Source: Aestuariibacter sp.
Lineage (GTDB): Bacteria > Pseudomonadota > Gammaproteobacteria > Enterobacterales > Alteromonadaceae
NCBI GenBank assembly: GCA_017794925.1
Contig: CP051238.1
Coordinates: 805,702 to 869,701 of the forward strand
DNA: 64,000 bases
Reading direction: 5' to 3'
The notes beneath the pieces are model-generated. The model saw nothing but the letters and a program-made list of their open reading frames with translations. It was not told where the DNA came from and did no database searches. Below, piece by piece: positions 34,595-44,046 of this stretch. Each line of letters opens with the position of its first letter. Position 1 is the first letter of the stretch. A program made the position numbers and the translations under genes.

Positions 34595-35950
34595 ATGTAT
34601 GGTAGAAAAAACACGCGGGTTTTGTGTGCCTTTGCTTGTTTTCGTATTATGAATAATCGCCAGCCAAACGACTTAAAATACACTCACTCGTTCGACCTTT
34701 ACCGACTACTTATCCTATCGACAGTAGCCGCCGTTGCTGCGTTGTCGGCATATCAATTTCTTCCGAAGAAAACGCTACAATTATTGCCCTATTATGTGCA
34801 TAACAGTCACATTTTCTATGACGGTCAATCCGGTGGTAGCACAATAGGGAATTGGGTCCAGCAGCAAGCACTGGATTTTCACTGTCTTTCTGAGAGTGAA
34901 ATCGAGAGTGGATATTGCGGAGTCAGCATACAGATAAAGCCGCCTGAAGCCGCAATAGACTTTTCCGATTATCGCAGTGCCACGTTCAATCTGACTTACT
35001 CCGGTCCGAATGAAAGACTTAGGGTCAAACTGCATGCTTATGTGGCGCCTATGAATACATCGGAATCAATTGAAGTATTAACCGGTCTGGACGTTGTTTT
35101 GGATAAGTCTGCAGTAGAGTCGGATGTCACAATTCCGGTTAGTGTATGGCATTTATCCGATAGTCATTTGTTAAATACAGTTGAGTCGGGTCCGCAAATG
35201 GATGTGGTATTTGACCTGATGTCTCCAATAAGGGCAGGTGAACACAGATTGCAGATAAACCAAATTACCCTGACGGGAGATTGGTTACCCATTAATTACT
35301 GGTATGGCGTTGTGGGGTTCGGATGGCTGGCATTTAATATCGTTTTTCTTGGCCGATTGCTGAAGGTGCAAAGTGCCAGAATAACGAATGACGCGAACAG
35401 ACTTTCACAGCTGAGTCATTTTTCCAGCCATTTGAAAGAAGAATCCGAGCACTATAAAACATTGTCCAGCCATGACCCTCTCACCGGCGCATTAAATCGC
35501 AGTGGCTTTGCTCACGAATTCAGGCACCTTTTCCCAGATAGCCGACTAAAAATGAATACTGCATTACTTGTAATCGATCTGGACCATTTTAAAAAGGTGA
35601 ATGATACCTTCGGGCATGATACGGGTGATATCGTGTTACAGCTGTGCGCAGAAACCTTGTTCAAGAATGTGCGTCTGAATGATCGTTTAGTGCGGTGGGG
35701 AGGCGAAGAATTTGTGTTACTTTGCGTCGATACCAGTATTCAGCAAGCGCAACTCATTGCTGAGAAAATTCGCGCTATGCTGGAAGAGCTTGAGATTAAA
35801 GCGGGTAGTAACTCGTTGTCGATTACCGCCAGTATTGGAGTGGCAGTGTCACACCATCTTGAAGAATTTGACGGGCTGTTTCAGCGAGCTGACAAAGCGC
35901 TATACAATGCGAAGGAAATTGGCCGTAACTGTGTTGTGCTGGCTGACTGA
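34595..35950 (+). CDS. Diguanylate cyclase with periplasmic sensor domain
   Basis: The 451-residue protein makes cyclic-di-GMP by its C-terminal GGDEF domain (about 285-450): SSHDPLTGALNRSGF, IDLDHFKKVNDTFGHDTGD, and active-site GGEEF at 369-373. An inhibitory I-site RLND (360-363) lies five residues before it. The N-terminal half is a transmembrane helix (36-56), a roughly 170-residue periplasmic domain, and a second helix (235-255). The sensor domain is not one I recognise. The start is uncertain: ATG 34595 and ATG 34649 both lack a strong ribosome site. Confidence 0.9.
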   Translation: MYGRKNTRVLCAFACFRIMNNRQPNDLKYTHSFDLYRLLILSTVAAVAALSAYQFLPKKTLQLLPYYVHNSHIFYDGQSGGSTIGNWVQQQALDFHCLSESEIESGYCGVSIQIKPPEAAIDFSDYRSATFNLTYSGPNERLRVKLHAYVAPMNTSESIEVLTGLDVVLDKSAVESDVTIPVSVWHLSDSHLLNTVESGPQMDVVFDLMSPIRAGEHRLQINQITLTGDWLPINYWYGVVGFGWLAFNIVFLGRLLKVQSARITNDANRLSQLSHFSSHLKEESEHYKTLSSHDPLTGALNRSGFAHEFRHLFPDSRLKMNTALLVIDLDHFKKVNDTFGHDTGDIVLQLCAETLFKNVRLNDRLVRWGGEEFVLLCVDTSIQQAQLIAEKIRAMLEELEIKAGSNSLSITASIGVAVSHHLEEFDGLFQRADKALYNAKEIGRNCVVLAD

Positions 35951-35969
35951 GAAATAGCAGAAAAAGGAA

Positions 35970-36302
35970 TTGAGCATATATATCGTTATGTTTGAGTTTG
36001 TCGTTAAACCCGGCAAAGAAGACGCTTTCCTGTCGGCCTGGCCTAAAGTGACTCAAGGTATTTATCTGTTTAAAGGCAGTCTGGGCTCCCGCCTGCATAA
36101 ATCCGAAGAGGGAAAATGGATTGCGTATGCACAATGGCCCAGTAAACTGGTCTATGAACAGGCCGCCAGTATTCCTATGAATGAAGAATACGAAGCACAA
36201 CGAGCTGCTATGCATGAGGCGTTGAATCTGGACGACACCAAAACCCTCTATCAAATGGATGTTGAGATAGATTATCTGCAAAGACGCCCCTTCGCGGTGT
36301 AA
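35970..36302 (+). CDS. Antibiotic-biosynthesis-monooxygenase (ABM)-like small protein
   Basis: The roughly 110-residue protein has the ferredoxin-like ABM fold sequence: IYIVMFEFVVKPGKEDAFLSAW for strand 1/helix 1, GSLGSRLHKSEEGKWIAYAQWPS, and a C-terminal MDVEIDYL. ABM proteins are small mono-oxygenases or stress proteins, and function is not assignable here. The start is unclear. The TTG at 35970 touches AAGGA (35964-35968), ATG 35988 would remove most of strand 1, and an ATA at 35976 is ideally spaced but rare as a start. Confidence 0.7.
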   Translation: MSIYIVMFEFVVKPGKEDAFLSAWPKVTQGIYLFKGSLGSRLHKSEEGKWIAYAQWPSKLVYEQAASIPMNEEYEAQRAAMHEALNLDDTKTLYQMDVEIDYLQRRPFAV

Positions 36303-36444
36303 ACGCCTGATATGCTGTAAGCAAAGACGGCTAACAGTGACTACACTTGTTAGCGCATAAAAACAAAATCATCCAGTCAGGCAAGGAAGTCATGCTGCGA
36401 ATGCAACGGTATAGCGCCTGCTGATCCCATTACAAGGAGGCACT

Positions 36445-37428
36445 ATGCTTTTTGCGACCAACCGCACCCCAAAAGGGTCTTCCCGCACACGAATAAACCG
36501 TAAAATCGCCTTTGACCGACAGGTAACCCGACCGGGCACCGACATGTATTTTTGCGAACGCATCGGAAAAAACGACTATCGTGAAGTGGGCAGTAAAGCG
36601 TTCTTTGAACATTTAAAGAACCTCAATAGTAAGACACAAATCCTGCTTTATATCCATGGCTTCAATAACAATATGGAGCCTGAAGTGTTCGAGCGTGCTG
36701 AAGAGCTCCAGCGCCTTATCAATCAGGGGCGCAGTGAGGATTTGGCGTTGGTTGTGCCCTTGATCTGGCCCTGTGATGACGACCCCATCGTGAGTGTATT
36801 AGACGACTACTGGGATGACCAGAAAGCCGCAGATTTCAGTGCTAATGCGTTTTCACGCATGCTGTCAAAGTTCGACACATGGCGTAAAACTGAAGCGGCA
36901 AAGCCTGATCCCTGTATGCGACGGATTAATATTCTCGCTCATTCGATGGGCAATCGTGTTTTGCGTAACGCCATTCATTACTGGGGGCGTAACGATCACG
37001 CGGGTATGGTGCCCTTGTTGTTCAGAAACGTGTTTATGGTCGCTGCTGATGTTGTGAATCATTGTCTTGAGCCCGGCCGCAGTGGGGCTTTATTGCCCAG
37101 GGTTACCCGCAACCTGGTTGTCTATTTTGCAAATGACGATCTGGCTATGCCCGCCAGCAAGGTAGCAAACCTGAAAAATCGTCAACTGTCTAAACGTTTG
37201 GGGATGACCGGCGTTGAAGACTTTACTAATGTGCCCCGCAATGTTTACGAAGTTGACTGCGACAACTTCAACAATACGTTTGATATGCCCAAAGGACACA
37301 GTTATTTTGGCGAAGTGAAAAAGGTAACCAGTCCGGCCTTGCTCCACATGATTGATGCAATGGACGGCGGCAGGGTGAAGCCTGCTGTGCAAACGCATGT
37401 GCTGGACAATCCGTTTAAAAAGCAATAA
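36445..37428 (+). CDS. DUF900-type alpha/beta hydrolase
   Basis: The 327-residue cytoplasmic protein has an oxyanion-type HGFNN (71-75) after strand ILLYI and the nucleophile elbow AHSMGN with Ser167. This fits the DUF900 alpha/beta hydrolases. The N-terminal MLFATNRTPKGSS is typical of that group. The substrate is unknown; lipases and esterases are relatives. A strong AAGGAGG precedes the ATG. It is likely monocistronic. Confidence 0.75.
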   Translation: MLFATNRTPKGSSRTRINRKIAFDRQVTRPGTDMYFCERIGKNDYREVGSKAFFEHLKNLNSKTQILLYIHGFNNNMEPEVFERAEELQRLINQGRSEDLALVVPLIWPCDDDPIVSVLDDYWDDQKAADFSANAFSRMLSKFDTWRKTEAAKPDPCMRRINILAHSMGNRVLRNAIHYWGRNDHAGMVPLLFRNVFMVAADVVNHCLEPGRSGALLPRVTRNLVVYFANDDLAMPASKVANLKNRQLSKRLGMTGVEDFTNVPRNVYEVDCDNFNNTFDMPKGHSYFGEVKKVTSPALLHMIDAMDGGRVKPAVQTHVLDNPFKKQ

Positions 37429-37500
37429 CAATAAGTGTTGATGTGGGTCTGGTGCTCAGTACCAGGCTCACCCTAAGCAATATGCGCAGTAGGAGGCAGT

Positions 37501-38133
37501 ATGCAGCACGCGTTTTGGCACGACAAATGGGAACGAGGGGAAATAGGTTTCCATCAAAAAGACATTAATCCTTTTCTTATTCGCTTTGCTGACAAGGCGG
37601 GCCTGACTGACGGAAAGCGGGTTTTAGTGCCGTTGTGCGGAAAATCGCAGGACATGACCTGGCTGTTGCAGCGCGGCTGTGAAGTGGTTGGCGTTGAATT
37701 GAATGAATCCGCCGTGCAGCAATATTTCGCCGACCTCGGCGTGACACCAGAGGTCTCTATCGTCGGGGATTTCGCTTGTTACAAGGCGACAGATATCACT
37801 ATCTACTGTGGGGATGTATTGTCGATTACCACCGAACTGTTGGGCAGGATTGATGGTGTTTACGATCGCGCTGCGTTAGTGGCTCTGCCTGCTGATATGC
37901 GCCGACCTTACGTGAAAACCTTATTAGCGGCTGCGCCCGATGCACATCATTTGCTCATTACATTTGAATACGATCAGGCGCTTCACAGCGGGCCCCCCTT
38001 CTCGGTAAGCGAAGATGAACTCTTTGAGTTGTACGGTTCAACAAAACTGCAACCGGCTTTAGCACGCGAACCTTTGGAAGGTGGCTTAAAAGGCAAAGTG
38101 CCGGCTATGGAAACAGCCTGGCTAGTGAAATAA
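37501..38133 (+). CDS. tpm: Thiopurine S-methyltransferase family protein
   Basis: The 210-residue SAM-dependent methyltransferase matches bacterial TPMT: WHDKWERGEIGFHQKDINPFL (6-26), VLVPLCGKSQDMTWLLQRGCEVVGVELN (SAM site, about 41-68), and GVYDRAALVALPADMR. Bacterial TPMTs methylate thiopurines and selenium or tellurium compounds and may serve in metalloid detoxification. AGGAGG lies before the ATG. It is followed after 12 bases by the YcxB-like gene. Confidence 0.93.
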   Translation: MQHAFWHDKWERGEIGFHQKDINPFLIRFADKAGLTDGKRVLVPLCGKSQDMTWLLQRGCEVVGVELNESAVQQYFADLGVTPEVSIVGDFACYKATDITIYCGDVLSITTELLGRIDGVYDRAALVALPADMRRPYVKTLLAAAPDAHHLLITFEYDQALHSGPPFSVSEDELFELYGSTKLQPALAREPLEGGLKGKVPAMETAWLVK

Positions 38134-38145
38134 GCGAGGGAGCGC

Positions 38146-38661
38146 GTGCATTTCGAGGCAGTTCATACTCATATTACCAAGTCTGATTTGGTGAAATTCA
38201 ACGTAAGATTTATGGCAACAAATCCCTATACCTATCGATATATGGGCTTGGTTGCACTGGCTGTACTGATATATCTGGTTTATAAGCGGGGCATGCCTGA
38301 TGAAGTCGGTATTTGGATGTTAATGGTGATAGGCTCTCTCTTTGCCGGTTTGGCTGCGACCATTGTGTATGCCCTGTGGTGTATCCTGACGGTCCTTATG
38401 GTGTCCAAAGAGTCCAACGGTATATTGGGGAAACACGAGTACCTATGCACGGAAGACGGCTTGTTTGAAAAAACGATTGCCAACGAGACATTGTATAAGT
38501 GGGGCGCTCTTGGGCAGCTTCGGGTGGCCGGTTCATACCTGTTGCTCCAGGTCTCTGGATTTCAGTACCACATCTTTCCCCTTCGTAGTTTCGATAATCC
38601 GGCTCAGATGGACGCGTTTCAACAGCACCTTTCCGAGTGCATAAACACCGCAAGGCAATGA
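38146..38661 (+). CDS. YcxB-like membrane protein
   Basis: The 171-residue protein has two central transmembrane helices (about 30-47 and 55-85) and a C-terminal soluble part, HEYLCTEDGLFEKTIANETLYKWGALGQL then FQYHIFPLRSFDNPAQMDAFQ, typical of YcxB-like proteins. Function is unknown. Translation starts at GTG 38146, with GAGGGAG four bases upstream. It probably shares a transcript with tpm. Confidence 0.7.
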   Translation: MHFEAVHTHITKSDLVKFNVRFMATNPYTYRYMGLVALAVLIYLVYKRGMPDEVGIWMLMVIGSLFAGLAATIVYALWCILTVLMVSKESNGILGKHEYLCTEDGLFEKTIANETLYKWGALGQLRVAGSYLLLQVSGFQYHIFPLRSFDNPAQMDAFQQHLSECINTARQ

Positions 38662-38719
38662 CATTAGGAGCATGTATCCTGCGAATTAATGAAAAAACGC
38701 GGTTGTCATTTGTGTAAAC

Positions 38720-38735
38720 CTGTATATACTCACAG
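38720..38735 (+). promoter_or_regulatory. SOS box 1 (LexA operator)
   Basis: CTGTATATACTCACAG fits CTGT-N8-ACAG, with a near-ideal AT-rich centre. Confidence 0.9.
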
Positions 38736-38739
38736 TTAA

Positions 38740-38755
38740 CTGTATGGAAAAACAG
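38740..38755 (+). promoter_or_regulatory. SOS box 2 (LexA operator)
   Basis: CTGTATGGAAAAACAG also fits CTGT-N8-ACAG. It starts 20 bases after box 1 and ends seven bases before the lexA start, so bound LexA would block its own promoter. Confidence 0.85.
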
Positions 38756-38762
38756 GCTGTTT

Positions 38763-39386
38763 ATGCGTCCATTAACTCCCCGACAACAAGAAGTACTCGA
38801 CCTCATTAAGTCAACTATGACCGATACCGGTATGCCGCCAACACGTGCAGAAATAGCGCGTGAGCTGGGCTTTCGTTCTGCTAACGCAGCGGAAGAGCAC
38901 TTAAAAGCGCTGGCGAAAAAAGGCGTAATCGATATTCTGCCGGGCACGTCCCGGGGTATTAAATTAAATATCCCCCTTGACGACGAGGCCGAGGAAGAAG
39001 GTTTACCGTTAATCGGGCGGGTTGCGGCGGGAGAGCCTATTCTTGCCCAGGAGCATGTTGAGATGCACTACAAGGTGGATCCAGCGTTGTTTCACCCCAA
39101 GGCTGACTTCTTGTTGCGCGTAAACGGGATGAGTATGAAAGACATTGGCATCCTGGACGGAGACTTGCTGGCTGTTCATAGAACCACTGATGTGCATAAC
39201 GGTCAGGTCGTCGTAGCGCGGGTTGACGAGGACGTCACCGTTAAGCGTTTAGAAAAACGCGGTCGCGAAGTTCTGTTACATGCTGAGAACGAAGAGTTTT
39301 CTCCGATCAAAGTCGATTTGGCGAATCAGCCTTTTAATATCGAAGGAATTGCAGTTGGTGTTATTCGGAATGCTGATTGGATGTAA
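38763..39386 (+). CDS. lexA: SOS repressor LexA
   Basis: LexA represses the DNA-damage regulon and cleaves itself when RecA filaments form. The 207-residue protein has the winged HTH ([22 protein letters not shown], 27-47), the Ala89-Gly90 cleavage site in VAAGEPIL, catalytic Ser124 (NGMSMKD) and Lys161 ([10 protein letters not shown]). Two SOS boxes directly upstream show autoregulation. A strong terminator follows. A DinF-type exporter occurs further on but is not adjacent. Confidence 0.97.
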   Translation: MRPLTPRQQEVLDLIKSTMTDTGMPPTRAEIARELGFRSANAAEEHLKALAKKGVIDILPGTSRGIKLNIPLDDEAEEEGLPLIGRVAAGEPILAQEHVEMHYKVDPALFHPKADFLLRVNGMSMKDIGILDGDLLAVHRTTDVHNGQVVVARVDEDVTVKRLEKRGREVLLHAENEEFSPIKVDLANQPFNIEGIAVGVIRNADWM

Positions 39387-39414
39387 CAAATTGCACCATA
39401 TTGACGTATGAAAG

Positions 39415-39438
39415 AACCGGCCCTGAGCCGGTTTTTTT
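39415..39438 (+). terminator. Intrinsic terminator of lexA
   Basis: AACCGGC (39415-39421) pairs with GCCGGTT (39427-39433) around a five-base loop, followed by a T-run. Confidence 0.92.
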
Positions 39439-39771
39439 GTATTTGGCGAGCATAATTCAATAAAACCCCGCTTTTACCCTGCTTAAAGTGTCCGGTTTTC
39501 ACCTTTTTTAGTTAATAAACACTCACTCACATCGATCAAACTTTTTTCATCAAATTGGATGAAAAATAGCCAGTAATCCAGATTTTAGCGAAAAAGGACT
39601 GGACGCAATTCCCACAATGAGTAATTCTTATACAGTGCTTAACAAATAAATAACATAAGAAGCACAAAATATTAAAAGGCTAGTTCAAAAAACAACCATA
39701 AAGGGCCTGGAAGCTTTATCTCGCAATGGGGCGTTCTGTGAGACGCTGGCGGGCCTTAACGGAGGTGTTGA
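39439..39771. other. Intergenic region before the cytochrome oxidase operon
   Basis: After the lexA terminator these 333 bases hold no gene. The main feature is the hairpin at 39543-39566. The last 110 bases should carry the untranslated leader of coxB, ending in GGAGG at 39761-39765. I could not assign a clear promoter. Confidence 0.5.
39543..39566. promoter_or_regulatory. 9-bp inverted repeat upstream of coxB
   Basis: TTTTTCATC (39543-39551) and GATGAAAAA (39558-39566) are perfect inverted arms around a six-base centre. It could be an operator or a weak second terminator. Confidence 0.4.
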
Positions 39772-40935
39772 GTGAAGCAACTCGAGAGATGCGTACTGAA
39801 AGCCTGTACTGCATTGGTTCTGTTAGTAGTCGGAACGACAGCGATTGCTGCGGGAAGTAACGACGTGTCGTCATTAAATTTACGGCGCGGCGCGACTGAA
39901 ATCAGTGGACAGGTATACGATCTCCACATGCTGATGTTCTCTATTTGCGTAGGGATTGCAGTAGTGGTGTTCGGGATCATGTTTGTTTCTATGTACCTGC
40001 ACAGAAAATCCCGCGGTGCCAAACCCGCGAATTTTCATGAAAGTGTAAAGGTGGAAATTGCCTGGACGGTAATTCCTTTTCTAATTCTTATCTTCATGGC
40101 AGTGCCTGCCGCGAAAACCCTGATTGCTATGGAGGATACCACTGAAGCGGATCTGACTGTGCTGGTTACCGGGTCTCAGTGGAAATGGCACTACAAGTAC
40201 ATGGATCGTGAGGTCGAGTATTACTCCCTGCTCGCCACACAGCGTGAACAAATCAGTAATCGTTATGAAAAAGGCGAAAACTACCTGTTGGAAGTGGATC
40301 GTCCGTTGGTGATTCCTACGGGTAAGAAAGTTCGCTTCCTGATCACGTCTGACGATGTTATTCACTCCTGGTGGGTGCCTGATTTTGCAGTGAAGAAAGA
40401 TGCGAATCCTGGATTCATTAACGAAGCCTGGACCAAAGTGGATGAGCCGGGCATTTACCGTGGTCAGTGTGCAGAGCTGTGCGGCAAGGATCACGGTTTT
40501 ATGCCAGTGGTCGTGATTGCAAAAGAGCCTAATGACTATGAAGCCTGGGTGAATGAACAAGAATCTGTTCAGCGTAAAGCCCGCGAAGAAGAACAGCGTC
40601 TGTTGGCGATGAGTATGAGTAAAGAAGAGCTCATGACCGAAGGTGAACGCGTTTACAATGCGGCGTGTGCCGCCTGCCATATGCCAAACGGCGAAGGGTT
40701 ACCTGGTGTGTTCCCCGCCCTTAAGGGCAGCGTGTTAGCGACCCAGAACGACCCAACAGCGCATATTGATATCGTGCTGAACGGTAAAACCGGCACGGCA
40801 ATGCAGGCCTTTGGCAAAATGCTGAGTCTGAAAGAAATTGCGGCTGTGGTTACCTACGAGCGTAATGCGTGGGGTAATAACACCGGACAGTTAATTCAAC
40901 CTAAAGACGTCAATGCCGTCGCAACAGGTCAATAG
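39772..40935 (+). CDS. coxB: Cytochrome c oxidase subunit II with fused cytochrome c
   Basis: Subunit II takes electrons from cytochrome c through its CuA centre. The 387-residue product has a signal peptide, two transmembrane helices (about 52-75 and 97-115) and the CuA ligands His198, Cys233, Glu235, Cys237, His241 and Met244 (QCAELCGKDHGFM). It also has a C-terminal cytochrome c domain with the heme motif CAACH at 299-303, making this a caa3-like subunit. Translation begins at GTG 39772, six bases after GGAGG. It leads the coxB-coxA-ctaG-coxC operon. Confidence 0.95.
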   Translation: MKQLERCVLKACTALVLLVVGTTAIAAGSNDVSSLNLRRGATEISGQVYDLHMLMFSICVGIAVVVFGIMFVSMYLHRKSRGAKPANFHESVKVEIAWTVIPFLILIFMAVPAAKTLIAMEDTTEADLTVLVTGSQWKWHYKYMDREVEYYSLLATQREQISNRYEKGENYLLEVDRPLVIPTGKKVRFLITSDDVIHSWWVPDFAVKKDANPGFINEAWTKVDEPGIYRGQCAELCGKDHGFMPVVVIAKEPNDYEAWVNEQESVQRKAREEEQRLLAMSMSKEELMTEGERVYNAACAACHMPNGEGLPGVFPALKGSVLATQNDPTAHIDIVLNGKTGTAMQAFGKMLSLKEIAAVVTYERNAWGNNTGQLIQPKDVNAVATGQ

Positions 40936-40944
40936 GAGCGGATC

Positions 40945-42558
40945 ATGAGCAAAGCAACAGACATCGTCAGCCCCGACCACGCTGCGGCTGACCATGATGA
41001 TCATCACGACCATCATATTCCCAAAGGCATCATGCGATGGGTGTTAACAACCAACCATAAAGACATAGGCACACTGTATCTGTGGTTTGCGTTCATTATG
41101 TTTTTAACAGGTGGCGCAATGGCAATGGTCATCCGCGCTGAGTTATTCCAGCCTGGATTACAGATTGTCGACCCTAATTTCTTTAACCAAATGACCACGG
41201 TGCACGGCTTGATCATGGTATTTGGTGCCGTTATGCCAGCGTTTACCGGCTTGGCTAACTGGTTGGTACCCATGATGATCGGTGCGCCGGATATGGCGCT
41301 GCCACGCATGAACAACTGGAGCTTCTGGATTTTGCCATTTGCCTTCAGCATTCTGATTGCGTCACTGTTTTTAGAAGGGGGCGGTCCTGCATTCGGCTGG
41401 ACCTTCTATGCGCCACTATCAACAACCTACAGCGGTGACAGCACGGCGTTGTTTGTGTTCTCAGTACACATAATGGGTATCTCATCCATTATGGGGGCGA
41501 TCAACGTGATCGTGACTATCTTCAACATGCGTGCGCCTGGCATGACATGGATGAAGATGCCGTTGTTTGTATGGACATGGCTGATCACAGCGTTCCTGTT
41601 GATCGCGGTTATGCCAGTACTGGCCGGGGCAGTGACCATGGTCCTGACTGACAAGTTCTTCGGCACCAGCTTCTTTGATGCTGCCGGTGGTGGTGATCCC
41701 GTCATGTTCCAGCACATCTTCTGGTTCTTCGGGCACCCTGAGGTTTACATCATGATTTTGCCTGCTTTTGGCATTATCTCGCAGATCGTACCTACCTTCG
41801 CCCGTAAACGGCTGTTCGGTTATGCATCGATGGTATACGCAACGGCGTCAATTGCGCTGCTGAGCTTTATTGTCTGGGCTCACCATATGTTTACAACCGG
41901 TATGCCGGTGGCAGCAGAGATGTTCTTTATGTTTGCCACCATGCTGATATCGGTGCCGACCGGGGTAAAAGTGTTTAACTGGGTTGCAACCATGTGGCGG
42001 GGGTCTATGACCTTTGAAATCCCTATGATGTTCGCCCTAGCGTTTATTGTCCTGTTCACCATAGGCGGGCTGTCTGGTCTGATGCTGGCCATTACGCCGG
42101 TGGATTTCCAGTATCACGATACCTACTTTGTGGTGGCGCATTTCCATTATGTGCTGGTGACGGGGGCCATCTTCTCCATTATGGCGGCAGTGTATTACTG
42201 GCTGCCAAAATGGACCGGCCGCATGTTTGATATCACATTAGCGAAATGGCATTTCTGGTGCTCACTGATTTCGGTAAATCTGCTGTTCTTCCCTATGCAT
42301 TTTGTAGGCTTAGCCGGTATGCCTCGTCGTATTCCCGACTATGCATTGCAATTTGCAGACTTTAATAAGTGGATCAGTATTGGTGGTTTTGCCTTCGGTC
42401 TATCTCAGTTGATATTCCTGTGGGTGATGATCAAAGCCTGCCGTAAGCAAGGTGAGCCAGTAAGCAGTCAGGTCTGGGAAGGTGCGGAAGGTCTGGAATG
42501 GGAAATCCCCTCTCCAGCCCCTTACCACTCGTTTGAAACACCACCTGTAGTGAAATAG
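40945..42558 (+). CDS. coxA: Cytochrome c oxidase subunit I
   Basis: Subunit I holds heme a and the heme a3-CuB centre, where oxygen is reduced and protons are pumped. The 537-residue protein has 12 hydrophobic segments. Heme and copper motifs are visible: [15 protein letters not shown] (heme a His), [12 protein letters not shown] (CuB His and cross-linked Tyr), [10 protein letters not shown] (two CuB His), and [13 protein letters not shown] (heme His pair). A histidine-rich N-terminus ([13 protein letters not shown]) precedes helix 1. AGGAGCGG lies before the ATG. Confidence 0.97.
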   Translation: MSKATDIVSPDHAAADHDDHHDHHIPKGIMRWVLTTNHKDIGTLYLWFAFIMFLTGGAMAMVIRAELFQPGLQIVDPNFFNQMTTVHGLIMVFGAVMPAFTGLANWLVPMMIGAPDMALPRMNNWSFWILPFAFSILIASLFLEGGGPAFGWTFYAPLSTTYSGDSTALFVFSVHIMGISSIMGAINVIVTIFNMRAPGMTWMKMPLFVWTWLITAFLLIAVMPVLAGAVTMVLTDKFFGTSFFDAAGGGDPVMFQHIFWFFGHPEVYIMILPAFGIISQIVPTFARKRLFGYASMVYATASIALLSFIVWAHHMFTTGMPVAAEMFFMFATMLISVPTGVKVFNWVATMWRGSMTFEIPMMFALAFIVLFTIGGLSGLMLAITPVDFQYHDTYFVVAHFHYVLVTGAIFSIMAAVYYWLPKWTGRMFDITLAKWHFWCSLISVNLLFFPMHFVGLAGMPRRIPDYALQFADFNKWISIGGFAFGLSQLIFLWVMIKACRKQGEPVSSQVWEGAEGLEWEIPSPAPYHSFETPPVVK

Positions 42559-42568
42559 GCAGCTTATT

Positions 42569-43144
42569 ATGGCAACGACTTCCCACACCGCACTGGTAGG
42601 AAAGTTAGTCCTGGTCGTGGTGGCAATGTTTGGTTTTGGGTTTGCGTTAGTGCCCCTGTATGACGTGTTTTGCGACATCACAGGCATCAATGGCAAAACC
42701 AACGAAACTGCTGCCACGGTTTATGCAGGCGAAGTCGATGAATCCCGCACGGTAACGGTGGAATTTATCACTCGCACGCACACAGGTATGCCATGGGAAT
42801 TTCGGGCTCAGACACACAGGGTAAAAGTCCACCCTGGTGAACTCAATACTGTTGAGTTTTACGTTAGAAACCCGGCTTCGAAAGGCATGGTGGCGCAGGC
42901 AATACCGTCTGTGACACCGGGTCAGGCTGCCTTGTTTCTGAATAAAACCGAGTGTTTTTGCTTTAATAGCCAGCCCCTGAGCGCTGGCGCGGAAGCACTC
43001 ATGCCTATGCGATTCTACGTCGACCCGCAAATTCCGGACGACATTCACTTTTTCACTGTGCAATACACGCTATTTGACGTGACCGGCGGCAACGACGGTG
43101 ACAAAAAAACTAACCCTTTCCTGACCTCATTCGTTGAGAATTGA
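42569..43144 (+). CDS. ctaG: Cytochrome c oxidase assembly protein CtaG/Cox11
   Basis: Cox11 delivers copper to the CuB site of subunit I. The 191-residue protein has one N-terminal membrane helix (about 12-32), the FALVPLYDVFCDITGINGKT segment right after it, and the copper-binding ECFCFNSQPLSAGAEALMPMRFYVDP region. This is the normal bacterial length and gene position, between coxA and coxC. Confidence 0.95.
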   Translation: MATTSHTALVGKLVLVVVAMFGFGFALVPLYDVFCDITGINGKTNETAATVYAGEVDESRTVTVEFITRTHTGMPWEFRAQTHRVKVHPGELNTVEFYVRNPASKGMVAQAIPSVTPGQAALFLNKTECFCFNSQPLSAGAEALMPMRFYVDPQIPDDIHFFTVQYTLFDVTGGNDGDKKTNPFLTSFVEN

Positions 43145-43161
43145 GATCGAAGGAGAACATT

Positions 43162-44043
43162 ATGCAACAACAAGAGTATCAGAAGTACTATGTTCCAGCG
43201 CAAAGCATATGGCCTATTGTAGGTGCGGTCGCGCTGTTTTTGATTGCCGTCGGTGCCGGCAATTTTGTGATCGAATCGACTCGCGGTGAGAGTGGCTATG
43301 GCGACAACATTCTGGCCGTTGGTATTGTAGTGTTACTGGTCATGCTGTTTGGCTGGTTTCGCGATCAGATAAACGAATCGATGAGCGGGCTATACAGCGA
43401 TCAGCTTGGCCGTTCATACCGACAGGGAATGAGCTGGTTCATCTTCTCTGAAGTGATGTTCTTTTGCGCCTTCTTCGGAGCATTGTTTTACGCCCGCGTG
43501 ATTGCGCTGCCCTGGCTGTCTGGTGAGTCAAACAATGCGATGACTAATGAAGTGCTGTGGCCGGGTTTTGAAGCCATGTGGCCACTGATTGAAACGCCTG
43601 GGGGCGTGAGCACAACAGCGATGAGCTGGGCTGGTTTGCCCACTATCAATACCGTCATCCTGCTGATCTCGTCAGTTACTCTGCATTTCGCTCATGTGGG
43701 ACTGGAGCAAGGCAAACGCAAACAACTCACTGCCATGTTAGGGATAACCATCCTGCTGGGTTGTGGCTTCCTGTTTTTGCAGGTAGAAGAATATGTACAT
43801 GCTTATCGGGATTTAGGGCTAACCCTGCAATCCGGTATTTACGGTAATACCTTCTTCTTGCTTACCGGATTCCACGGTATGCACGTGACCCTCGGCACCA
43901 TCATACTGATGGTATTGTTCCTTCGCGTGCTAAAAGGGCACTTCACCCATGACAACCACTTTGCGTTCCAGGCCGGTAGCTGGTACTGGCACTTCGTAGA
44001 TGTGGTTTGGGTCATGCTTTACGTATTTGTATACGTACTGTAA
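43162..44043 (+). CDS. coxC: Cytochrome c oxidase subunit III
   Basis: Subunit III stabilises the oxidase core and binds lipids. The 293-residue membrane protein has about seven hydrophobic segments and the family signatures GMSWFIFSEVMFFCAFFGALFYAR (written in part: FIFSEVMFFCAFFG), ISSVTLHFAH, LTGFHGMHVTLG and AGSWYWHFVDVVWVMLYV. I place the start at ATG 43162, six bases after AAGGAG. It is the last plus-strand gene before the oppositely oriented DUF2909 gene. Confidence 0.95.
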   Translation: MQQQEYQKYYVPAQSIWPIVGAVALFLIAVGAGNFVIESTRGESGYGDNILAVGIVVLLVMLFGWFRDQINESMSGLYSDQLGRSYRQGMSWFIFSEVMFFCAFFGALFYARVIALPWLSGESNNAMTNEVLWPGFEAMWPLIETPGGVSTTAMSWAGLPTINTVILLISSVTLHFAHVGLEQGKRKQLTAMLGITILLGCGFLFLQVEEYVHAYRDLGLTLQSGIYGNTFFLLTGFHGMHVTLGTIILMVLFLRVLKGHFTHDNHFAFQAGSWYWHFVDVVWVMLYVFVYVL

Positions 44044-44046
44044 GCG

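Noticed and set aside
37441..37475. Hairpin CTGGT/ACCAG after the DUF900 hydrolase gene
   Set aside because: Only a five-base stem, with no T-run; too weak to call a terminator.
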